Shown: piece after piece, positions 18,066 to 25,732 of the stretch
How the letters are laid out: every line of letters starts with the position of its first letter
How positions within the stretch are numbered: the first letter of the stretch is position 1
Origin: Pedobacter panaciterrae
GTDB lineage: Bacteria; Bacteroidota; Bacteroidia; Sphingobacteriales; Sphingobacteriaceae
Length of the DNA stretch: 64,000 nt
Assembly (NCBI RefSeq): GCF_013204795.1
Contig: NZ_JABMKW010000017.1
Location: 682,001-746,000 of the forward strand
Direction of reading: 5' to 3'
The notes under the pieces: model-generated
Told to the model about the DNA's origin: nothing
Databases searched by the model: none
Seen by the model: only the letters and a program-made list of their open reading frames with translations
Position numbers and translations under genes: made by a program

Positions 18066-18407
18066 ATGATAACAAGAAGAGATGTATTTCAAGCCATCGC
18101 TGATCCTACCCGCCGCGAAATTATTCAAAGAATAGCACAAGAGCCTTTGAATCTCAACGCTGTAGCTGAGGCTTTCAATATTAGTAGACAAGCAATATCC
18201 AAACACATACAAATCCTCACTGAATGTGGATTAGTAGTAATTAAGCAGGTAGGCAGAGAACGATTTTGTGAGCCTCAGCTTGATAAACTAAATGAAGTGG
18301 CTGACTGGGTTGAGCAATCCAAGAAACAATGGGTCAGCAAATTTGAAAAACTAGACAATTACCTACAAACAATACAAACTAAACAGAAAGAAGATGGGAC
18401 AATCTAA
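18066..18407 (+). CDS. ArsR-family winged-helix regulator
   Basis: 113 residues from the ATG at 18066; upstream codons of the open frame lie inside the promoter palindromes. The family pattern is clear: FQAIADPTRREIIQRI near the start, then the recognition helix in FNISRQAISKHIQIL and the wing around VGRERFCEPQLDKL. No metal-binding cysteine motif (CxCx) is seen, so it is not a classical metal sensor but belongs to the subgroup paired with SRPBCC proteins. The downstream gene overlaps it by 14 bp. Confidence 0.9.
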   Translation: MITRRDVFQAIADPTRREIIQRIAQEPLNLNAVAEAFNISRQAISKHIQILTECGLVVIKQVGRERFCEPQLDKLNEVADWVEQSKKQWVSKFEKLDNYLQTIQTKQKEDGTI

Positions 18408-18879
18408 AAAAGAACTTTTCATTACGCATCTTTTTGATGCCCCACGTGAACTTGTATTTAATGCCTGGACAGATCCAGAGCAATTAAAACACTGGTATGC
18501 ACCTGATGGCTGTACCATCGAATTCAAGTACATCGATGTTAAGGAGGGTGGTACCTTTCACTCCTGTATTCATGATCCTATACATGGAGATTGTTGGATA
18601 AAGGGCGTCTACGATCAGGTTATATTTCCCGAAAAACTAGTTTTCTCAATGATTCTTACGAATGAAAACGGCGAGTCAATAGCATCTGTTGCTGCCGGAA
18701 AACCTGAAGACTGGCCAGAAGAAACCATTACTACAGTGACTTTTACCTCAATTGGAAATCAGACAAAATTAGCTATCCATCAAACTGTTTCTGAAGAGGA
18801 CGCGAAACAAACAGGTGCTTATCAAAGCTGGATCAAAATGTTTAATAAATTAAATGATCTAATCGCGATTAAAAAGTAA
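18394..18879 (+). CDS. SRPBCC (AHSA1-type) domain protein
   Basis: 161 residues. The AHSA1/START-like pattern is evident: FDAPRELVFNAWTDPEQLKHWYAPDGC at the N-terminus, then FKYIDVKEGGTFHS and the closing helix YQSWIKMFNKLNDLI. These small helix-grip proteins bind hydrophobic ligands; the ligand is unknown. It overlaps the ArsR-like gene by 14 bp, the usual two-gene arrangement in which the regulator and the ligand-binding protein are made together. Confidence 0.88.
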   Translation: MGQSKKELFITHLFDAPRELVFNAWTDPEQLKHWYAPDGCTIEFKYIDVKEGGTFHSCIHDPIHGDCWIKGVYDQVIFPEKLVFSMILTNENGESIASVAAGKPEDWPEETITTVTFTSIGNQTKLAIHQTVSEEDAKQTGAYQSWIKMFNKLNDLIAIKK

Positions 18880-18989
18880 AAGCATAAGGATTTATAGAAA
18901 TATAACATTTAGCTGTCACAATGCAGCTATAAATGCCTATTTATCATAGCAATAGATATATTCTATGTATCTTGTGCGTTATTCAAAAT

Positions 18990-19259
18990 ATGAGCGAAAT
19001 TATAAACGAAACGCAGGTAGGAACTACTGACAAGAAAAAACTGGCTTTTGAAGAAAAGCTTCAAGAGATTGATAATAAATATTCTAGATGGTTTGGTACA
19101 AAGAACAACCCATTTACCGGAGCACCGGATAAGATTAACAACTATTTTCGTTATTTCTATACCGCTGAAGGTGAAATTCAACTTTACTTAAAAGATGGAT
19201 TACCTCTGGAAATAGGTAAAGATTGCAGAAATGCATTCAAAGCTGTTTTTAACAACTAA
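18990..19259 (+). CDS. Small hypothetical protein
   Basis: 89 residues from the ATG at 18990; an earlier in-frame ATG at 18933 would add 19 unlikely hydrophobic residues. The sequence is polar, with a helical N-terminal half (KLAFEEKLQEIDNKYSRW) and a beta-rich end (GEIQLYLKDGLPLEIG). I do not recognise a family. A hairpin at 19325-19347 may end its transcript. Confidence 0.5.
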   Translation: MSEIINETQVGTTDKKKLAFEEKLQEIDNKYSRWFGTKNNPFTGAPDKINNYFRYFYTAEGEIQLYLKDGLPLEIGKDCRNAFKAVFNN

Positions 19260-19324
19260 TACCCTAAAATCTAATTCACAGCTTTATTTTTTTAACGCTG
19301 AGACAATATCAATGATATTTCATC

Positions 19325-19352
19325 CGGCTCTGGTTTCACCAGGGCCGTTATT
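19325..19352 (+). terminator. Hairpin after the small hypothetical gene
   Basis: CGGCTCTGG and CCAGGGCCG (19325-19333, 19339-19347) pair with one G-T and a 5-base loop, followed by TTATTTT. A plausible terminator with a modest T-run. Confidence 0.5.
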
Positions 19353-19476
19353 TTAAATCCATTTTTTTATAACTCGTTCCAGCTCTCTGATCAAAGTATT
19401 TATCAAACAGTTAAAAGACCGATATTTGCTTTTGCTAAAACGACTTATTAACTTCAAGTAATGATTTAAAAAAACA

Positions 19477-19484
19477 TATATTTG
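19477..19484 (+). promoter_or_regulatory. -7 box TATATTTG just before the FKBP gene
   Basis: Exact TAnnTTTG match with six bases between it and the ATG at 19491, so the predicted transcript has essentially no leader. Confidence 0.5.
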
Positions 19485-19490
19485 ATTATC

Positions 19491-19970
19491 ATGACCAAAA
19501 TAAACCATTTATTACTTTTCATCTGCATGGCAGGATGCCTTGTAGCTTGCAAAAAGGATTTCCCCGAGGACGACCGTGATCCGTATGCTCAACTTGCATT
19601 AGATACTGTAGCCATAAGAGCCTTTATTATAAAAAACAATATTAATGCACAAAAAGACTCAGAAACAGGAGTGTTTTATCAAATTATTGAGAGAGGAACA
19701 GGTAATATTACCTATAAGGATACAACAAACATAACAGCAAATTATATAGGCAGATTATTAGATGGAACAGAATTTGACACCAAAACAGGTGCTAAATTTA
19801 AACTAAGCGATGCAATCTATGGCTGGCAAGTGGGCATTAAGCAAGTTCAAAAAGGTGGTAAAGTCAGAATACTCATTCCTTCAATTTATGGTTTTGGAAA
19901 TATACAGAATGGTCCGATCCCTGCAAATTCCATATTAGATTTTACCATGGAAATCACAGATCTAAAATAA
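19491..19970 (+). CDS. FKBP-type peptidyl-prolyl isomerase lipoprotein
   Basis: 159 residues from the ATG at 19491 (a TTG at 19482 overlaps the promoter box). Lipobox LVAC gives Cys20 as the lipidated residue. The FKBP fold is recognisable from ITANYIGRLLDGTEFD, GWQVGIKQVQKGGKVRILIPSIYGFG and PANSILDFTMEI. Residues of the active site such as the Phe-Asp pair (EFD), Ile in the GWQ-x-x-I segment and the Tyr in SIYGFG are mostly kept. It should assist folding of exported proteins at the periplasmic side of a membrane. A strong terminator follows. Confidence 0.88.
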   Translation: MTKINHLLLFICMAGCLVACKKDFPEDDRDPYAQLALDTVAIRAFIIKNNINAQKDSETGVFYQIIERGTGNITYKDTTNITANYIGRLLDGTEFDTKTGAKFKLSDAIYGWQVGIKQVQKGGKVRILIPSIYGFGNIQNGPIPANSILDFTMEITDLK

Positions 19971-20001
19971 AACCAAATATTAAAATATTTATCAAATCAT
20001 T

Positions 20002-20027
20002 AAAAGGAGGCTATGGCCTCCTTTTTT
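20002..20027 (+). terminator. Rho-independent terminator after the FKBP gene
   Basis: AAAAGGAGGC (20002-20011) pairs with GCCTCCTTTT (20016-20025) around a TATG loop and runs into a T-tract. Confidence 0.85.
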
Positions 20028-20102
20028 ATGCATAGAATTATCATAGTATTGTCATTTGAAAAATTACTTAGTGTATTTATTACACTATCTAAAAATAATT
20101 CT

Positions 20103-20253
20103 TACATTTGTATTGTTAATACAGCGTAGCTGATTATTAAACGATTAAAACAGACAATGGTGCGATTATTGTCTTAAAGAAAAAGATCCCGTTCATACTG
20201 GGTTTATATTTGGTTAAAAAGAGGTAGTGCTTGGATAAGACTACCTTTTTTTT
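20103..20253 (+). ncRNA. Probable small structured RNA gene with own promoter and terminator
   Basis: A perfect -7 box TACATTTG (20103-20110) is followed by about 140 bases with no credible coding frame and three stem-loops: TTAATACAGC with GCTG-TATTAA (20116-20125 with 20129-20140, two-base bulge), AGACAAT with ATTGTCT (20152-20158, 20168-20174), and a terminator, AGGTAGT with ACTACCT (20222-20228, 20240-20246) followed by eight Ts. It fills the gap between two convergent genes that have no need for a promoter there. I do not recognise a known RNA family (not tmRNA, 6S, SRP RNA or RNase P by obvious signature). Confidence 0.6.
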
Positions 20254-20271
20254 GTGCCTTATTTTTAAGGT

Positions 20272-21006
20272 TTAGTTCTTCTTTTCTTTAAACGTCTTCA
20301 AATCCGACTTGATCTTCAACATCAAATTGTAATCAGATAGCTCCAATAACTCTTCTTTAGTCGGCCTGTATCGTTCTATAAATAAATCAAGAGAATCGCT
20401 CTCGAGCTTAGTAAGCGATGAAACAAAAGACTTTCCAAATCTTGAATCTATGTAAGCCTTTTTTTCATCTTCATGAAGTCTTTTCTTTAGCTTATTCTGA
20501 ATATCATTTTTCCGCCCTAATAACCTTACCAATTGCAATACGTCAATCTTTACAAACTCAAACCGGCCCCTGGGTTGATAAGAATTTATAAAAACATCTT
20601 TAATACCAATAGGTTTATAATTGAACTCTCTTGCAAAATCTTTCCTTAGTTTTAGTGAATCTGCTTTGTGATTCCGTTGACCAAAAATAACAACTTCTTC
20701 AAGGTCTAAAGAAGTTGGTTTAAGTCCAATTGTCATTAGAGGAGACTTCCAATCTTTTACAAGAACATATCTTCTTTCATAGCCTATTCCTGAAAACCAT
20801 ACAGTATCTGCTGCAGAGGCAATTAATGAAAAATCACCAGTAGCGCTACTTATCTTTTTTGCATATTTTAATTGTATTGAAATACCGCCGAGCGGGCGTT
20901 CTGTTTGGATATCTATTACTTTACCTTTTATTAGCTGCGCAAAAACACCCTGACATAACAACATGAAAAACAAAAAGATAGAACTTCTTAGCATTACATT
21001 TTCCAT
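20272..21006 (-). CDS. Exported protein with carboxypeptidase-like regulatory domain
   Basis: 244 residues. Signal peptide ends near residue 24 (QGVFAQ); a second ATG at 20994 gives a shorter n-region and is equally possible. Residues 26-105 form the carboxypeptidase-D regulatory-like beta-sandwich (IKGKVIDIQTERPLGGISI, GYERRYV, LDLEEVVIFG) usually found at the start of TonB receptors, here without any barrel. The remaining 140 residues are charged and helical. Such short proteins are common in Bacteroidota and of unknown role. It faces the small RNA tail to tail. Confidence 0.75.
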   Translation of the reverse strand: MENVMLRSSIFLFFMLLCQGVFAQLIKGKVIDIQTERPLGGISIQLKYAKKISSATGDFSLIASAADTVWFSGIGYERRYVLVKDWKSPLMTIGLKPTSLDLEEVVIFGQRNHKADSLKLRKDFAREFNYKPIGIKDVFINSYQPRGRFEFVKIDVLQLVRLLGRKNDIQNKLKKRLHEDEKKAYIDSRFGKSFVSSLTKLESDSLDLFIERYRPTKEELLELSDYNLMLKIKSDLKTFKEKKN

Positions 21007-21103
21007 TTATAAACGAAACTAATACATTCTGTAGAAACAGGTAAAATTTTAACAGTATTTAACTGATGACAATTCCATGATAAATAAGTGTTTAAACATT
21101 TAT

Positions 21104-21171
21104 TACATTTGCCCCCGAGAGCGTTAATTTAAAGGGGGTAAGTCGAAAGGCCTATCCCCTTTTCTTATTTT
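21104..21171 (+). ncRNA. Possible very short RNA (promoter box plus terminator)
   Basis: -7 box TACATTTG (21104-21111) followed within 23 bases by a terminator-like hairpin, GGGGGTA (21134-21140) with TATCCCC (21153-21159), then TTTTCTTATTTT. The predicted transcript is about 55 nt. Alternatively it is an attenuated leader for the GIN-domain gene at 21350; the C-run at 21112-21116 could pair with the G-run and open the terminator if transcription starts early enough. Confidence 0.45.
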
Positions 21172-21349
21172 AAACCATTTCTGGTCGCAAACAATTCTAT
21201 AATTTTCTTTTCTAGTTGGTCGATTCCTTTTGACCGTTCGTCGTATTTTTAATGCCCCATGGTATAAAACAGATAATAGCTGTGCAACTTTTTTATTGAC
21301 GGATGCATCTTATTGATAAATAATCAAAGAATCTTAAATACACACCGTC

Positions 21350-21940
21350 ATGAAAACCCTTACAAAAACTCTATTTGCTTCTGCGTTTACAGCAATCATT
21401 TTAACATCTTCCGCTATCTCAACTTTTGCTGCAAATCCCAGTCCTCAACTACTTTCATTTAAAACAGGCACGATTACGTTTAACAAGGTTGTTATTAGTG
21501 GAAATGTAAAAGTCATTTTAGTGAAAGGCCCGGAGGAAGAAGTCAGAATTGACGAATACTATAATTCCTCGAAAACCACAATCGCCAGAAAAGGTTATAA
21601 TCTACTAATCAATTCTACCGATAGGTATCCTGTTACCATTATAGTTACAGTAAAAGATTTAAACAGAATTCAGGCATCAGGTAATGCATCAGTAGTTACC
21701 AGAGGTGAACTTAATCTTACTTGCTTGCAAATCTTTTTAAATGATAATGCTACCGCCAACGTAAGAACCAATGCGAACAGCATGTATACCATTCTTAAAG
21801 GAGAATCGACTTTAAAATTAAGTGGTACTGCAGATTCACATACTTATATAGCTAATAAGATCGAAAACATAAGCTTTGAAAACTTTGTTTGCCAGAAAAC
21901 AGACAGGCTAACTAACGAGTTAATAGCTTCTAAACAATAA
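21350..21940 (+). CDS. Exported GIN-domain (DUF2807) protein
   Basis: 196 residues with a signal peptide (cleavage near residue 28, STFAAN). The mature part is a right-handed beta-helix-like GIN/DUF2807 domain: FNKVVISGNVKVILVKG, then LNRIQASGNASVVTRGEL and a second ladder TILKGESTLKLSGTAD. Family members are called putative auto-transporter adhesin head proteins, but the function is not established. It is preceded by a 343-bp intergenic region containing the short RNA candidate and convergent at its end with the SGNH hydrolase gene. Confidence 0.8.
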   Translation: MKTLTKTLFASAFTAIILTSSAISTFAANPSPQLLSFKTGTITFNKVVISGNVKVILVKGPEEEVRIDEYYNSSKTTIARKGYNLLINSTDRYPVTIIVTVKDLNRIQASGNASVVTRGELNLTCLQIFLNDNATANVRTNANSMYTILKGESTLKLSGTADSHTYIANKIENISFENFVCQKTDRLTNELIASKQ

Positions 21941-21949
21941 ATTGGCCTT

Positions 21950-22774
21950 TTAATATTTCTTCATGATTTTAACTAGCATATCCGCTATGATCTGATAACC
22001 TTTATCTGAGGGATGTAAGCCATCGAAAGTATTGTCACTTGCTTCTATCGGATAAGGGTATTCATCAGTATCAGGATTAAAAGGAATATCCTTAAAATCA
22101 GGATAGCTATAATTCTTATAAACTCCTGTTTCAGGATCTTTTAATCTTTTATACTTTACCAGGGTTTTTAACTCCATGCCACTTTTATTATATAAGTCCA
22201 CTACTTTATAATGTTCATGACGGCCAATTTCATTAACAGCATCTGCAAACTGCGATAGCATCTGTCCTTTTTTCTCCTTATAAGAGCCCCATGCGTTATT
22301 GTGACTATTTGCTATGTATACAAAATCTACACGTTGCATTGGAGTAATCAGAATAATTTTGGCATCAGGATTAAGGGTTTTAAGCTTGTTAATAATGATG
22401 CGATACGAACCGTAAACTGTTTTGAGACCAGTGCTATTGATATAGTCATTTAAAGTTCCTAATGGTTGGCCTGACCACCAATCGTTTGTACCTAAAAAAA
22501 CTGAATATACATCGGATTTCTGGAGGCCAAGATTTTCGATTTCCTTGGCAATACCAACAGCTGTCCAACCATTATGGCCCTGATTAATGTAACGAATATT
22601 AGGCAACTTGCTTACCACCCTGGTCATGTAACCGCTGGTAACCCGGTTACCCGTTTCGTCCTGATGTTCATTTAAATAGGTAATGGAGTCACCAATAGCA
22701 GTCCATGTAATTTCCTTCTTGGTAAAAGATCCAAGAGTAACAACAATGGTAAGCAGCAATAATATTCTTTTCAT
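21950..22774 (-). CDS. Exported SGNH/GDSL hydrolase
   Basis: 274 residues with an N-terminal signal (about residues 1-17). The four SGNH blocks are visible: GDSI near residue 28 (nucleophile serine), the glycine in GHNGW near 69, the asparagine in GTNDWW near 95, and DGLHPS near 257 with the catalytic Asp and His. It should hydrolyse an ester or acetyl group in the periplasm or outside the cell; the substrate is unknown. It stands alone on the minus strand. Confidence 0.88.
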   Translation of the reverse strand: MKRILLLLTIVVTLGSFTKKEITWTAIGDSITYLNEHQDETGNRVTSGYMTRVVSKLPNIRYINQGHNGWTAVGIAKEIENLGLQKSDVYSVFLGTNDWWSGQPLGTLNDYINSTGLKTVYGSYRIIINKLKTLNPDAKIILITPMQRVDFVYIANSHNNAWGSYKEKKGQMLSQFADAVNEIGRHEHYKVVDLYNKSGMELKTLVKYKRLKDPETGVYKNYSYPDFKDIPFNPDTDEYPYPIEASDNTFDGLHPSDKGYQIIADMLVKIMKKY

Positions 22775-22940
22775 TTGAGATCAAATTAACATTTACTTTA
22801 TAGTAAACATAAGAATAAAATACGATTGCAATCTATCTTGCTATGCTTCTTTTATATACCGTTTTTACAAACAAAATAGGCTTATCCAGTCGGCCCGACC
22901 TTATCAAATAATTTATGATGATTAAGAATAACATGACTAC

Positions 22941-23747
22941 TTATTTAACAATACCTGCAAAACGCTGGTAAAACACGGTTGGACTATTTTCATTTTTAGG
23001 AGCATATTTGCCTGCAATAATTGGAATGTAAATTACCCTTCTACGACTTTGCTCACCAATTACTGTAGATTGTGCAACACGATGCCATAATCTTCCATCG
23101 TGGATAGTAAGATCGCCCACCTCAGGTACCACTGCAATTTCTTCAGCATCTTCATCGTGGTCAAGAAAATATTTTTTTCTGAAAAGCATTTGATAAAGTC
23201 CTTGCTTGTGCGTACCTGGAATTATTCTTAAACCTCCATTTTCAGGTTCCAGATTATTCAGATGTATTCCCACATTAAGCATCGGATTTAGCTTTTGCCC
23301 ATAAAAAACATCTCTTAAGCCATCAGTGTGCCACCCCATTTTTGTGAATTTACTATCCGGGCCATTTACATAATGATTAAAAACCATTCCGTCTTTTTCG
23401 CTTTCGCCTAATCTGGCACCTGCACCAGCAAGTTCAAGTAAACCATTTAGTCTTGGATCAAGTAAAAGACCACTAAAGGCCGAATGATGCTGGTTAATAA
23501 ATGCAAATCGTTGCACTATAGAAGAGCCATCGAGATCACGCCCATATTTAATTGGAACGCCATTAACTTTACTTACATCCTTTTCTAACCATTTTTTTTG
23601 CACTTCCAGAGAAGCATCTACAATTGATTTTACAGTTTGAGGTGTTATAAAGTTTTTGAAATGAATAAAGCCGTTTGTATTAAAAAAGTCTTTCTGCTCA
23701 GCGGTTAAAGTTTCAGCTAATGAAAACTTTGGATATGAAGTTGCCAT
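22941..23747 (-). CDS. Phytanoyl-CoA dioxygenase (PhyH) family protein
   Basis: 268 residues, cytoplasmic. The iron site of Fe(II)/2-oxoglutarate oxygenases is visible: HxD in GWHTDGL (about residues 140-142) and the distal histidine in GRLWHRVAQ (about 221), with arginines in SRRRVIYIPI to bind 2-oxoglutarate. The motif LNNLEPENGGLRIIPGTHKQGL is the classic PhyH block before the distal histidine. It hydroxylates an unknown small molecule. No partner genes are next to it; about 190 bp on the 3' side and 250 bp upstream are empty of genes. Confidence 0.88.
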   Translation of the reverse strand: MATSYPKFSLAETLTAEQKDFFNTNGFIHFKNFITPQTVKSIVDASLEVQKKWLEKDVSKVNGVPIKYGRDLDGSSIVQRFAFINQHHSAFSGLLLDPRLNGLLELAGAGARLGESEKDGMVFNHYVNGPDSKFTKMGWHTDGLRDVFYGQKLNPMLNVGIHLNNLEPENGGLRIIPGTHKQGLYQMLFRKKYFLDHDEDAEEIAVVPEVGDLTIHDGRLWHRVAQSTVIGEQSRRRVIYIPIIAGKYAPKNENSPTVFYQRFAGIVK

Positions 23748-23999
23748 AGGTATATTTTATAAAAAATTAAAAGAAGGTATTATTTGAAATCAGAGGTGGG
23801 TGCATGCGACCCTAAGAAATTAACAGCAACAACACTGCATGGGCTTCATGATCTGAAGCATTGCCATGGGGTGATTTAATGAAAAGTTGTTATCTGTTTT
23901 AATAGACATAGTCTATGTGTTTAGTAGTTTATTTTACAAACATATAAAATATATTGAATACCAAGCATTTATTTTTAAAAAATATTTTCTGATTCCGGA

Positions 24000-24779
24000 T
24001 TATTTGATTTTATAGATGCCGGCTGTTATCTTCTCAATAAGTGATTTTGGTAAAACTCTATTCGCATATGCCGATATAATATTAGTGAAACCAGGTATTA
24101 CTTCTGCTTTCCGATTTAACATCGCTTTAACCGCAATCTCCGCAACAACATCTGCATCCATATTAAATTTTTCGGCGATATCGTTAATAACTGAGAGTCC
24201 TGCCCTCTCGGCAAAACCAGTTCCAACAGGCCCCGGACTAATACACGTTACTGATATGGATGAATCTTTAAGTTCATACCTAATGGCCCTGCTAAACGAC
24301 AAAACATATGATTTAGACGCCGCATACATCGCCAATGTAGGCACTGCCTGATACGCTGCCGTACTAGAAACATTAAGCACATAACCTTGCTGGTTTTGTC
24401 TTAAAATTGGAAGCATATAATAAGTAAGTTCGGTGAGTGCCGTTACATTAAGTTGTAACATATTTAACTGTTCATCTATAGAAAGGCTTTCAAATTTGCC
24501 CCAAACGCCAAAACCAGCATTATTAACAAGGGCTGAGACAGGAAAAGCATTGTCAGTACACCATTCCGTTACGCGCTTTGCAGCTCCGTGTACAGACAGA
24601 TCTAATGCGAAAACTTCCACACTAACATTATACTGGCTGGAAAGTTCCAGTTTAAGTGCATTAAGTTCAGGAGCCGACCTTGCCACAAGTAAAAGATTAA
24701 ACTTTCTTTTGGCTAACGAAATGGCTATTGACCGTCCTATTCCTTTACTTGCTCCTGTTATTAATGCGAATTGATTCAT
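24000..24779 (-). CDS. Short-chain dehydrogenase/reductase
   Basis: 259 residues of the classical SDR fold. NAD(P)-binding TGASKGIG (residues about 8-15), NNAG near 88, the catalytic serine in NVSSTAA (about 140) and the YxxxK in MYAASKSY (about 153-157) are all present. The PGPVGTGF segment after the catalytic lysine is typical of DltE/YdfG-like oxidoreductases. Substrate unknown. Divergent from the PAS protein gene, sharing a 43-bp promoter region with a perfect palindrome. Confidence 0.9.
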   Translation of the reverse strand: MNQFALITGASKGIGRSIAISLAKRKFNLLLVARSAPELNALKLELSSQYNVSVEVFALDLSVHGAAKRVTEWCTDNAFPVSALVNNAGFGVWGKFESLSIDEQLNMLQLNVTALTELTYYMLPILRQNQQGYVLNVSSTAAYQAVPTLAMYAASKSYVLSFSRAIRYELKDSSISVTCISPGPVGTGFAERAGLSVINDIAEKFNMDADVVAEIAVKAMLNRKAEVIPGFTNIISAYANRVLPKSLIEKITAGIYKIK

Positions 24780-24790
24780 AAGGCTAAAAA

Positions 24791-24802
24791 TGTAAATTTA
24801 CA
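24791..24802. promoter_or_regulatory. Palindrome TGTAAATTTACA between divergent genes
   Basis: A perfect 12-bp palindrome in the 43-bp gap. Its core TAAATTTA reads as a near -7 box (TAnnTTTG with one change) on both strands, so one element could set both promoters. Confidence 0.4.
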
Positions 24803-24822
24803 ATAAATCAGCTCTAATTATT

Positions 24823-25677
24823 TTGAAAAACAACGCACTAATCAGAATCGTCATCACTTATCTAATTTTAGGTGGAACATGGCTACTTATAGGTTCGCAA
24901 TTTATCGGTTGGCTTGATCGGCAATACCCGGCAACTGATTTAAGGAACTTATACTACCTTAAAAACTTTATATTTTTAATTGGCACTGCTATAGCGGCAG
25001 TAATAGGCTTAAACTACCATTATAGTAGCCTTTTAAATACAGAAAGAAGATATAAAAATGAACTTATTGCACATGAGAAACAGTTAAACGATCAAGTCCT
25101 CCTATACAATACGGTTACCAGGGCCACCAATGATGTGATATGGGATTATGACATAGCCAATGACAAATTAACCTGGATGAGTGGGTATAAAGAGATCTTT
25201 GGGCATGAAGACAATGAGGTTATTCACAATTCCTTCTGGGCTATGTCGCGGGTACATCCCGACGATCAGGCCCGTATCATTTATGAATTTGAGAAAATCA
25301 TAAAAACAAAGGGGAACAAGTGGAAAGCAGAATACAGATACCTTTGTCAGGATGGCAGTTACAAACATGTTTTTGATCGCGGCTATCTAATCTTTGATGA
25401 TTCCGGCAACCCGCTTAGAATGCTTGGAGCAATGCAGGATATAGATGTAAGGGTAAAACATGAAGAGCAGCTCATAGCTCAGAATGAAAAGCTAAGAGAA
25501 ATTGCCTGGCACAACTCTCACGAAGTAAGACGACCTCTATCTAATCTGCTAGGACTTATCCCTTTATTAAAGGATTCAATTGGCGACCAGGAGACCCTTA
25601 CGGGCTTAGTTAATTTTCTAGAAATCTCGGCAGGAGAATTGGACAATGCTGTATTGAAGATCAATGACCAAATTTAA
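24823..25677 (+). CDS. Membrane PAS sensor protein with a lone H-box, no kinase domain
   Basis: 284 residues starting at TTG 24823; no ATG in the frame precedes the PAS domain, and this start gives a good membrane N-terminus. Two hydrophobic helices (about 8-26 and 44-64) are followed by a PAS_3-type domain (about 90-210) with MSGYKEIFGHED, RVHPDD and GAMQDIDVRVKHEEQ. The last 60 residues resemble a HisKA phospho-acceptor helix, with WHNSHEVRRPLSNLLGLI around residue 228, but the protein ends before any HATPase domain. It may relay signals to another kinase or simply be a truncated sensor kinase type common in Sphingobacteriaceae. Confidence 0.75.
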   Translation: MKNNALIRIVITYLILGGTWLLIGSQFIGWLDRQYPATDLRNLYYLKNFIFLIGTAIAAVIGLNYHYSSLLNTERRYKNELIAHEKQLNDQVLLYNTVTRATNDVIWDYDIANDKLTWMSGYKEIFGHEDNEVIHNSFWAMSRVHPDDQARIIYEFEKIIKTKGNKWKAEYRYLCQDGSYKHVFDRGYLIFDDSGNPLRMLGAMQDIDVRVKHEEQLIAQNEKLREIAWHNSHEVRRPLSNLLGLIPLLKDSIGDQETLTGLVNFLEISAGELDNAVLKINDQI

Positions 25678-25720
25678 TAAAGAAGCCTGCACCGATATCG
25701 GCGCAGGCTTCTTTATTAAA
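25673..25720. terminator. Long bidirectional terminator palindrome
   Basis: Perfect 18-bp arms (25673-25690 and 25703-25720) enclose CCGATATCGG, making a nearly continuous 48-base palindrome with A-rich and T-rich ends. The stop codon of the PAS gene lies within the left arm. It lies between convergent genes and serves both strands. Confidence 0.9.
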
Positions 25721-25732
25721 GCAATTACAAAT

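Noticed and set aside
20103..20253. Small RNA as tmRNA, 6S RNA or SRP RNA
   Set aside because: Length and visible motifs do not fit; no tRNA-like ends, no tag frame, no GNAR-type SRP loop.
23748..23999. 252-bp gap between PhyH and SDR genes
   Set aside because: I looked for frames, hairpins and promoter boxes and saw nothing I can support.
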